This document shows positions 1-5,741 of a stretch of DNA of 16,788 nucleotides, piece after piece. The translations under genes and the position numbers were made by a program. Location: positions 1-16,788 of the forward strand of contig CALJMO010000012.1 in the NCBI GenBank assembly GCA_937982065.1, given 5' to 3'. Each line of letters begins with the position of its first letter. Position 1 is the stretch's first letter. A model generated the notes under the pieces. The model did not search any database. It had not been told where the DNA came from and was given only the letters and a program-made list of their open reading frames with translations. The DNA is from an uncultured Collinsella sp. GTDB lineage: Bacteria; Actinomycetota; Coriobacteriia; Coriobacteriales; Coriobacteriaceae.

Positions 1-35
1 CGCAACGCGTTGCGCTGAGTCCTGAGGCTGTTGCA

Positions 36-119
36 ATGAAAATGAGAATCAAGGAAAATGAACTTCCAATTCGGCATACGGTCGATTTTTTGGGGTATTC
101 GGTCGCCATTTCGTTATAA
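36..119 (+). CDS. Possible 27-residue leader-like small ORF upstream of pyk
   Basis: ATG at 36 is preceded by GAGG at 24-27 (8-nt spacing) and opens a 27-codon frame that begins MKMRIKENEL, contains VDFLGYSVAIS near its end and stops at TAA 117-119. The stop overlaps the -10 box of the pyk promoter, so the frame would not be on the main pyk transcript. I do not recognise a family. Its reality is suggested only by similarity in start site, spacing and codons to a minus-strand frame at the other window edge (16570-16755). It could instead be the remnant of a longer gene or a non-coding repeat. There is no direct evidence of expression. Confidence 0.25.
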   Translation: MKMRIKENELPIRHTVDFLGYSVAISL

Positions 120-120
120 T
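115..120 (+). promoter_or_regulatory. -10 box of the pyk promoter
   Basis: A consensus TATAAT lies at 115-120, 63 bp before the pyk start codon. A good -35 hexamer at 16-18 bp is not obvious: the sequence upstream is T-rich then G-rich (TTTTTTGGGG at 86-95). The exact -10 match and its position make this the best candidate for pyk transcription, giving a leader of roughly 55 nt. Confidence 0.5.
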
Positions 121-183
121 CATCTCAGTTTTATTTCTTATGGTTTATCTATCAGCGCAAGACGATGTCAGATGGAGGTCTGA

Positions 184-1644
184 ATGTACAAGCGCACCAA
201 GATTGTATGCACCATGGGTCCCGCCTGCGATAGCGACGAGACCATCCGCGAGATGATCAAGGCGGGCATGAACGTCGCCCGTTTTAACTTCTCGCACGGA
301 TCCTACGACGAGCACCACGGTCGCATCGAGCGCGTCCGTCGTATTTCCAAGGAGCTCGGTCTGCCCGTCGGCATCCTGCTCGACACCAAGGGCCCCGAGG
401 TCCGCACCGGCCTTCTGGTCGATGGCAAGAAGGTTGCCGTCAAGACCGGCGATAAGATCGTCGTCACCGCTCAGCCCACGTCCGAGTATTTCCACGGCAC
501 CTCTGAGCACATCTCCCTCGACTACCTGGCTCTGCCCTCCGAGGTCGAGAAGGGCTCCCTTATCCTGATCGACGACGGCCTGGTTGCCCTCGAGGTCGAG
601 TCCGTCGACGGTCAGGACATGACCTGCGTCGTCAAGAACGACGGCCTGATCGGCGAGCGCAAGGGCGTCAACATGCCCAACGTCAACATCTCGTTGCCCG
701 CCATCACCGAGCGCGATCGTCAGGACATCCTCTTTGGCCTGACCGAGAACATCGACTACATCGCCGCTTCCTTCATCCGTGACGGCGAGTCCGTCCGCGG
801 CATCCGCGAGCTTTGCCGCGAGAACGGTGGCGAGCACGTGACGATCTTCCCGAAGATCGAGTGCGCCCTGGGCGTCGAGAACTTCGACGAGATCCTCGAG
901 GCTTCCGACGGCATCATGGTCGCCCGTGGCGACCTGGGCATCGAGATCAAGCCCGAGCTCGTTCCGCACATCCAGAAGGAGATCATCGCCAAGTGCAACG
1001 CGGCCTACAAGCCCGTTATCACCGCTACGCAGATGCTCGACTCCATGCAGCAGAACCCGCGCCCGACGCGCGCCGAGGTTGCCGACGTTGCTAACGCCAT
1101 TTACGACGGCACCGACGCCGTTATGCTGTCCGGCGAGTCCGCTGCCGGTAAGTACCCGGTCGAGGCCGTCAAGATGCAGGCCAGCATTGCTCTCGAGACC
1201 GAGAAGTACCTCCCGGCTCACGCTCCGCTCGAGGTTCCGGCCGATGCTCACGGCACCCGCGTCGTCAACAACGTTGTGGGTATGTCCGCTGTGAACATGG
1301 CTACCACCGTTGGCGCCAAGTGCATCACCGTGCCGACGACCACCGGTCGTACCGCTCGCCTGATCTCGCACTTCCGTCCCAACATGCCGATCTGCGCGTT
1401 CTCCCGCCACGAGTGGGCCGTCCAGCAAATGATTATGTACTGGGGCGTTATCCCGCACCAGGCCGAGATTACCCAGGGCACCGTCAACGGCACGATCGTC
1501 AAGGCGATCGAGACCGCTAAGGAGCTCGGCTACGTCGAGGCCGGCGATCTGACCGTCGCCACCGCCGGCGATCCCCGCATGAGCGTCCAGCTCGAGGACA
1601 AGGTCTCCTCGACCAACGTCGATTACGTCGCTCAAGTGCGCTAA
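184..1644 (+). CDS. pyk: Pyruvate kinase
   Basis: The product catalyses the last step of glycolysis, phosphoenolpyruvate + ADP to pyruvate + ATP, in the cytoplasm. At 486 residues it has the normal A/B/C-domain length without the extra C-terminal PEP-utiliser-like domain of some Bacillus enzymes. Visible signatures are R33, N35 and S37-H38 in ARFNFSHGS, LLDTKGPEVRTG (65-76), the catalytic-lysine segment IFPKIE (K224, E226), MVARGDLGIEI (245-255) and ITATQMLDSM (279-288, active-site Thr282). MLSGESAAGKYPVEAV (314-329) follows. The B domain covers roughly residues 72-170 and the regulatory C domain roughly 350-486. The start is well supported by GGAGG at 174-178, 5 nt before ATG. The gene stands alone, with a -10 box upstream and a strong terminator 28 bp after the stop. 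Identification is secure; the allosteric effector cannot be read from sequence alone. Confidence 0.98.
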   Translation: MYKRTKIVCTMGPACDSDETIREMIKAGMNVARFNFSHGSYDEHHGRIERVRRISKELGLPVGILLDTKGPEVRTGLLVDGKKVAVKTGDKIVVTAQPTSEYFHGTSEHISLDYLALPSEVEKGSLILIDDGLVALEVESVDGQDMTCVVKNDGLIGERKGVNMPNVNISLPAITERDRQDILFGLTENIDYIAASFIRDGESVRGIRELCRENGGEHVTIFPKIECALGVENFDEILEASDGIMVARGDLGIEIKPELVPHIQKEIIAKCNAAYKPVITATQMLDSMQQNPRPTRAEVADVANAIYDGTDAVMLSGESAAGKYPVEAVKMQASIALETEKYLPAHAPLEVPADAHGTRVVNNVVGMSAVNMATTVGAKCITVPTTTGRTARLISHFRPNMPICAFSRHEWAVQQMIMYWGVIPHQAEITQGTVNGTIVKAIETAKELGYVEAGDLTVATAGDPRMSVQLEDKVSSTNVDYVAQVR

Positions 1645-1672
1645 ATCGCACTTGCAAGCACACTTGCATTGC

Positions 1673-1710
1673 AAAGGGCCCGGAAGGCTTTGCCTTCCGG
1701 GCCCTTTTTT
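1673..1710 (+). terminator. Intrinsic terminator of pyk
   Basis: A perfect 16-bp stem (1673-1688 with 1692-1707) closes on a 3-nt TTT loop, and the run of six Ts spans 1705-1710. The arm begins AAAGGGCCCGGAAGGC. It lies just after the pyk stop codon. A-residues on the 5' side give a shorter U-tract on the other strand, so weak bidirectional action is possible. Confidence 0.93.
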
Positions 1711-1734
1711 AGGACCTTCTTCATATGCCGCTTC

Positions 1735-1851
1735 ATCGATTTGCGTTCAATCGCAAGCCTCTCCGATGCCGAGCGCACCACCGAAGACGCCCTGCGACAG
1801 GAGTTGTTGGTCAATTGGGGTGAACTGTTCGCCGTCAAGGCGGCCGGCTAG
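1735..1851 (+). pseudogene. Orphan coding-like stretch, possible gene-end remnant
   Basis: Between the pyk terminator and the converging phospholipase-like gene, one plus-strand frame reads with protein-like composition and the GC3 bias of the neighbouring genes. It includes SLSDAERTTEDALRQELL, then NWGELFAVKAAG and TAG at 1849-1851. It has no ATG in frame and no clear ribosome binding site. Extending it leftward would run it through the terminator hairpin. It may be the surviving C-terminal end of a lost gene, or a small ORF using TTG at 1741. I do not recognise the sequence, and chance cannot be excluded over about 38 codons. Confidence 0.2.
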
Positions 1852-2696
1852 CAGCTAGCGATCAGAGGGACTGCGGGAACGTCAGAAGCGGCAACGCGAG
1901 CCGCAAATCCCGCCTCGGTCAGCTCGATTACCTCGGTAAACGTCGCGTCGAAGAACTCCTCGGTTAGCAGGCGATACGGCGGATGATCGGGCTCGCCGGG
2001 GTTTTCGCGCACGATTTCGTGCATAACGCCGATGGTCTTGAGCACATACTCCTTATGGATGGGATACTGCCCAAAACGCGTCGCCGCAGTATACAGGCGA
2101 TCGGTCGCGCGCGGAATCGAAACAATGCCGAGCGTCTTGCCAAACCAGTCAAAGTCGCCTTGCTTTTTAATGCGGAACTCCTCGCACGGCTTGCCGCCAT
2201 GCGCCTCCAGGTACTGATTCACGCGCGTATTCCATACGGTATCGGCCACCAGATGCGACCAGACACCCAGTGTCAAATCGAGCAACGACTGCGCCACATC
2301 TTCGGATGCAAGCGAGAACTCACAGGCGCCGGGACCGGCAACCGGCTCGGCATCCCTGTAGCGCTGGGGATAGTGCACGCGATTCAGTCGCCCGCGCTCC
2401 TCGACAATCGAGGTAGCCGCGGCTGGCGCACCGGTGGGCGAACTTTTAAGCAACGGTGCCACATAGGTATCCCAGAACTCATGCTCACGAGGCTTAGGGA
2501 TAGGCTCGGGCTTGGCAAAGTGCGTAATGCGGTACGGGATGGGATCGGCGATGCCAGGGACCATATAGCCCACGAAGATATCCGGAACCACGCAGCCAAA
2601 CAAAAAGGCATTGCGGTCGCGCACGCTATTGGCAAGCGCACCGGTGCGCTCCAGCAAACGCTCCGTCTGAGCGATATGAATGTTCCAGCTTGGCAT
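1848..2696 (-). CDS. Zinc-dependent phospholipase C-like protein
   Basis: The 282-residue product begins MPSWNIHIAQ and resembles the zinc-dependent phospholipase C/S1-P1 nuclease-like family that is common in Coriobacteriia. Candidate metal ligands are His7, Asp39 in VVPDIFVGYM, His59 in ITHF, and the H-x3-D pair His148/Asp152 in WSHLVADTVW, which recalls the HxxxD of phospholipase C enzymes. No signal peptide is evident, so it is probably cytoplasmic; substrate and activity are unproven. I chose ATG 2696 over the in-frame ATG at 2708 for two reasons. GGGGGTGG sits just upstream of 2696, and the likely -10 box at 2723-2728 would leave almost no leader before 2708. The gene appears monocistronic, converges on pyk and follows the metal importer operon on the same strand. 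Confidence 0.6.
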   Translation of the reverse strand: MPSWNIHIAQTERLLERTGALANSVRDRNAFLFGCVVPDIFVGYMVPGIADPIPYRITHFAKPEPIPKPREHEFWDTYVAPLLKSSPTGAPAAATSIVEERGRLNRVHYPQRYRDAEPVAGPGACEFSLASEDVAQSLLDLTLGVWSHLVADTVWNTRVNQYLEAHGGKPCEEFRIKKQGDFDWFGKTLGIVSIPRATDRLYTAATRFGQYPIHKEYVLKTIGVMHEIVRENPGEPDHPPYRLLTEEFFDATFTEVIELTEAGFAARVAASDVPAVPLIASC

Positions 2697-2722
2697 AGCC
2701 ACCCCCATAAAAAACCTGGATA

Positions 2723-2731
2723 ACTATACCA
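2723..2731 (-). promoter_or_regulatory. Extended -10 promoter of the phospholipase-like gene
   Basis: On the minus strand TGG-TATAGT forms an extended -10 element, with TATAGT at 2728-2723. No good -35 is visible, which is normal for TGn-extended promoters. Transcription would begin near 2716, about 20 nt before ATG 2696. Confidence 0.4.
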
Positions 2732-2737
2732 TCACGG

Positions 2738-2756
2738 CAAAGCCGCGCGGGCGGCT
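2738..2756 (-). terminator. Weak hairpin after cbiO
   Basis: A 6-bp perfect stem AGCCGC/GCGGCT with a 4-nt loop (2741-2756) is followed on the minus strand by TTT. It lies 20 nt past the cbiO stop. It is the only terminator candidate for the importer operon, but the stem and U-tract are short. Confidence 0.35.
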
Positions 2757-2776
2757 ACGCACGCTCTACGCAGCAA

Positions 2777-3565
2777 CTAGTCCGTAGCACCGCTTTCGGT
2801 TCCATACAACGGCGAAGGCGCCTCGACCACATGGTGATATCGATCGATATAGATTGCACGGGCACCCAGGCGTCGCACCAAATCCTGGTGATGTGTGCTC
2901 ATCAAGACCGTCTTACCCGCCGCGACGTAGGCCAGCAAGAAGTTGACCACGATGTCGCATGAATCCTCGTCGAGCCCATTGGTAGGCTCGTCGAGCACTA
3001 GGATATCGGGATTCATCGATACGACTGCCGCCAGCGCCACACGCTTCTTTTGCCCACCCGAAAGCTGATAGGGAGAGGCGTCGGCAAGGTCGGCAACCTG
3101 GAACAGCCCCATGGCATCGCGCACGCGGCGCTCGAGCTCGTCTGCCGGCAGCCCCATCTGCGCGGGACCAAAAGCAACTTCCTCGCCCACCGTGGCGCAG
3201 AACAGCTGGGCATCGGCGTTTTGGAATACGAAGCCCACGCGCTGGTGGAACTTCTGAGCAGCAGCAGAATCCTTCAGATACGCCGCATCGACCACGTGTC
3301 CGTCAAACAGGTACGCACCCGCGTCCGCAAGCTCAAGGCCGTTGATAAGACGCATAATCGTCGTCTTGCCGCAGCCGTTGGGACCTAGCAGGGCAACGAG
3401 TTCACCACGATCGATCTGCAGCGACACGCCATCGACAACCGTATGCCCCGCATAGGAGAACACCACGTCGCGCAGCTCGATGAGCGGCGCGACCTCGGCG
3501 CCGCCCGCACCGTTCGTGCCCGCCGCACTATTCATATCGATCGTCAAAACGTCGCCCTTCCCCAT
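2777..3565 (-). CDS. cbiO: ECF-type cobalt/nickel importer ATPase (CbiO/NikO)
   Basis: This is the ATP-hydrolysing subunit of the energy-coupling-factor metal importer, acting on the cytoplasmic side with CbiQ. With ATG 3565 as start (262 residues), the ABC motifs are Walker A GPNGCGKT (61-68), Q-loop VFQNADAQLF (113-122), signature LSGGQKKR (168-175), Walker B ILVLDEP (188-194) and H-loop STHHQD (H225). VFQNADAQLF is the form typical of CbiO/EcfA proteins. The start is uncertain. ATG 3571, ATG 3565, TTG 3547 (behind GGGGAAGGG) and ATG 3535 are all in frame, and homology begins only near residue 28. An open frame runs back to 3703 inside cbiQ, but that part reads as Cys/Arg-rich shadow. The gene is third in the operon, about 28 bp after cbiQ. 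By the upstream operator I infer nickel more than cobalt. Confidence 0.92.
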   Translation of the reverse strand: MGKGDVLTIDMNSAAGTNGAGGAEVAPLIELRDVVFSYAGHTVVDGVSLQIDRGELVALLGPNGCGKTTIMRLINGLELADAGAYLFDGHVVDAAYLKDSAAAQKFHQRVGFVFQNADAQLFCATVGEEVAFGPAQMGLPADELERRVRDAMGLFQVADLADASPYQLSGGQKKRVALAAVVSMNPDILVLDEPTNGLDEDSCDIVVNFLLAYVAAGKTVLMSTHHQDLVRRLGARAIYIDRYHHVVEAPSPLYGTESGATD

Positions 3566-3593
3566 TTGCATCCCCAGCCGGAACCAGCAGCGC

Positions 3594-4430
3594 CTACAGC
3601 ACGGCGCACAACACTGCCAGCAGCGCCACGCCGGCCGCATAGACCGCATCGCGCCAGCCAAGCCCGGCGCGCGCGGGCGCCGGATACACACCGGCAAACC
3701 CACGGCAGAGCATGGCCTCGTCCATCGCGCGGCTGCATTTCATCGCCTTGATAAAGGTCATGCCCATGATACCCGCGATCGAATCGGTACGCGAAAATCC
3801 CTCGGGCGCACGGCCAACGCTGCGCAGCATGACCGATTCGCACAGATTGTGCGCCGTACGACCCAGCACCTCGATGTGCTTGAGCGCCATATCAAACGTA
3901 AAGATAACTTCGTCGGGTAGATGCAGCATCTTGAGCGCCGCCGACATGCGGCTCCACGTGAGGGTCCACGAAACGCCCAGCACCAGCGACACATTAATGA
4001 AGGTCTTGAGCGCAATCTTGAGCATGGCGCCCGTAGCGGAAGCACCCAGCAGCAGGGCAGGCAGCGCCAAAACCACTGCGAGCCCCGCGGCGCCAAGCGC
4101 CGGCACAAAGGTCGCGCGCAGCCCGCGTACGGGACGCACGGCAACGAGCACCAGCGCAATGGCCGCCATCAACATGAGGTACAGCGGGCTTTGTGTCAGG
4201 CACACGCACAGGACGCAAACGAATATCCCCACCAGGCGCACCGGAGCCGATACGCAAGAAAGGGCGCGGTCGACCATCGACCCGCCCTCGTGCGCGCCTC
4301 CACCCAGGCGAACCCGCTCAAGCAGGCTCGCCAGGTGCAGGACGTTCTTTTGCATCACGCGATGACGAGCGCCCGTGGGCTCGTATCGCTCCTCGGCCGC
4401 AAGCCAGCTAGGCAGCTCGACCATCGCCAT
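3594..4430 (-). CDS. cbiQ: ECF-type cobalt/nickel importer transmembrane subunit (CbiQ/NikQ)
   Basis: The 278-residue EcfT-family membrane protein couples the ATPase to the substrate-binding CbiM. Hydrophobic segments lie near residues 62-79, 83-98, 108-129, 138-158 and 262-278. The two cytoplasmic coupling helices are visible. The first is SAALKMLHLPDEVIF (163-177) leading into MALKHIEVL; the second carries the short A-x-RG-type motif in EAMLCRGF (238-245). The start overlaps the end of cbiM by 23 nt (ATG 4430), or by 17 nt from the second ATG at 4424. GGAG within the cbiM 3' end is better spaced for 4424. The overlap implies translational coupling. The N-terminal ~55 residues are hydrophilic and probably cytoplasmic. 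Confidence 0.9.
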   Translation of the reverse strand: MAMVELPSWLAAEERYEPTGARHRVMQKNVLHLASLLERVRLGGGAHEGGSMVDRALSCVSAPVRLVGIFVCVLCVCLTQSPLYLMLMAAIALVLVAVRPVRGLRATFVPALGAAGLAVVLALPALLLGASATGAMLKIALKTFINVSLVLGVSWTLTWSRMSAALKMLHLPDEVIFTFDMALKHIEVLGRTAHNLCESVMLRSVGRAPEGFSRTDSIAGIMGMTFIKAMKCSRAMDEAMLCRGFAGVYPAPARAGLGWRDAVYAAGVALLAVLCAVL

Positions 4431-5493
4431 GGGCTCCGCTTTCCTTGACCGTAAGCGAGATCAGACGGAACGCGATGGTGAGCACCGCCACGCCAATCAC
4501 GCCGGACAGGATATACATGGCAGCCTGGCCGGCAAAGCCGAGACCCTGCTCCTCGGAATAGGCCTGCAGATAATCGCCCGTGGGCAGCGCATCGGCAAAG
4601 GTCGGGGTATCGAGGCCGACTGAAGCCTGCAGGCTGTCGTCGCCAGCCTCCTGAACGGCGGTCGCGGCGCCCTCAGCGTCCCACTCGCCCCAGGCGTCAC
4701 CCGTGGCCAGCAGGCCCAGCGGCGTGGCCACGACAAGCACGGCGACCAGAATGAGCGTGGGGACCAGCGAGGTCTTCTTGGCAGCAGCGCCCTCGGCAGC
4801 AAGCTGACCATCGACGGCCTCGGGCCCGACGATAACGCTCGGCGCCGTCTTCTTGATAAAGCCGTAGATCGCGGCAGTCGCCACGCCCTCGACCACGCCG
4901 GCTACCAACATATGCGGGATCATCATGGCCGGAATGGCAATGGACAGCGGGAAGGGGCAGTACAGCGGAGCGCCCGAAGCATTCGTGAAAAGCATCGGCT
5001 GAATACCAAACTCGATTGCTGCGCACAGGGCCGCCAGGCACAGGCCGACCCAGCCGCTTACGATGGCCGAAACCGAGGTGCCCCAGCTCTTGTCGTGCAA
5101 ACGGCTGTTAAGCGCGCGGAACACGATGGCTGCGGCAAACGGCAACACGAAGGCCATGTTAAAGCAGTTAGCGCCAAAGGACAGGATGCCGCCGTCGCCA
5201 AACAGCAGCGCTTGCAGCGCCAGCGCGACCGAAACCGCGATAGCCGCGGCCTCGGGGCCCAGCAGCAGCGCGATGAGTGCGCCACCAACGGCGTGGCCAG
5301 TGGTGCCGCCGGGCAGCGGCACGTTGAACATCATAAGCAAGAAGGAAAATGCGGCGCAGATGCCCAGGAAAGCCATGTGCTCGCGATCGAGCGTGGCGCG
5401 CACTTTCTTGATGCAGTGGACCCAAACGGGCACCATTGCCACCGCCATGACGGCATCGGTCTGCGGGGACAGATAATTATCTGGAATGTGCAT
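4408..5493 (-). CDS. cbiM: ECF-type cobalt/nickel importer S-component CbiM/NikM with fused CbiN/PDGLE-like tail
   Basis: This is the metal-binding membrane subunit of the importer. It starts MHIPDNYLSP; in NikM structures the N-terminal Met1-His2 and a histidine at about position 67 hold the metal, and here His67 sits in GGTTGHAVGG. The core of about 215 residues has six or seven membrane segments. After a short linker (residues 216-245) comes a second module with two membrane segments (about 245-263 and 322-345). They flank a ~60-residue loop containing TPLGLLATGDAWGEW (257-271). This two-helix layout matches CbiN or the PDGLE domain normally encoded separately, so no cbiN gene is needed. 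The start has GGGAGG (5499-5504) 5 nt upstream. It is the first gene of the operon and lies under a palindromic operator. Confidence 0.93.
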   Translation of the reverse strand: MHIPDNYLSPQTDAVMAVAMVPVWVHCIKKVRATLDREHMAFLGICAAFSFLLMMFNVPLPGGTTGHAVGGALIALLLGPEAAAIAVSVALALQALLFGDGGILSFGANCFNMAFVLPFAAAIVFRALNSRLHDKSWGTSVSAIVSGWVGLCLAALCAAIEFGIQPMLFTNASGAPLYCPFPLSIAIPAMMIPHMLVAGVVEGVATAAIYGFIKKTAPSVIVGPEAVDGQLAAEGAAAKKTSLVPTLILVAVLVVATPLGLLATGDAWGEWDAEGAATAVQEAGDDSLQASVGLDTPTFADALPTGDYLQAYSEEQGLGFAGQAAMYILSGVIGVAVLTIAFRLISLTVKESGAHGDGRAA

Positions 5494-5550
5494 GTATGCC
5501 TCCCGGTTGTCGGCGCACAGAATTGCAACGCCGCCTGAATTACCTTGCCA

Positions 5551-5578
5551 GTGTTACGTATTGTCAGATTCGTAACAC
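5551..5578 (-). promoter_or_regulatory. NikR-type operator candidate upstream of cbiM
   Basis: A perfect palindrome of arms GTGTTAC and GTAACAC separated by 14 bp lies 57 bp before the cbiM start. The arms extend to 8 bp (GTGTTACG/CGTAACAC, 12-bp spacer). From memory, comparative-genomics work described GTGTTAC-N13/14-GTAACAC as a NikR-type nickel-repressor site in Desulfovibrio-like bacteria. This copy fits that form exactly. It would lie over or just after the transcription start from the -10 box at 5589-5594, a normal position for a repressor. No nikR gene is in the window. Confidence 0.6.
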
Positions 5579-5588
5579 GACGCGGGCT

Positions 5589-5617
5589 ATCATAGCAAAA
5601 CGGCGCGCCGCCAACAA
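5589..5617 (-). promoter_or_regulatory. Promoter of cbiMQO
   Basis: On the minus strand TTGTTG (5617-5612) and TATGAT (5594-5589) are separated by 17 bp. The predicted start near 5582 lies immediately before the palindromic operator. The -35 and spacer fall inside the hairpin that ends pheST transcription. Confidence 0.5.
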
Positions 5618-5635
5618 AGCAGCACGCCGTTTTGC
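5595..5635 (-). terminator. Hairpin terminator of pheST
   Basis: Arms GCAAAACGGCG and CGCCGTTTTGC form an 11-bp perfect stem. In minus-strand RNA it extends by six more pairs (two U·G wobbles) to a 7-nt loop. In plus-strand RNA those two pairs become A·C mismatches, so the structure favours the pheST direction. The U-run is four bases within the stem. It lies 106 bp after the pheT stop. Confidence 0.6.
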
Positions 5636-5741
5636 AATACATATGTAACATCTGAAGGCTCAGCGATGCCTTATTCCGAACACCGCGGTCACGCAGAGCC
5701 CACAGCAACCGCCATCAGGCCCTACGCTCCCAGCGCAAGCC

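Noticed and set aside
145..1674. 509-codon open frame on the minus strand opposite pyk
   Set aside because: It is the complement shadow of a GC-biased gene: composition rich in Asp, Gly, His and Leu, with no family motifs, while the plus-strand frame has every pyruvate kinase signature and a good ribosome binding site.
3572..3703. N-terminal extension of CbiO into cbiQ
   Set aside because: The added residues are Cys/Arg/Trp-rich and are the out-of-frame reading of the cbiQ 3' end.
5494..5741. Cobalamin or NiCo riboswitch before cbiM
   Set aside because: I looked for B12-box-like conserved blocks and a four-way NiCo fold and saw neither. The gap is explained by a terminator hairpin, a promoter and a palindromic operator, with nothing clear in 5636-5741.
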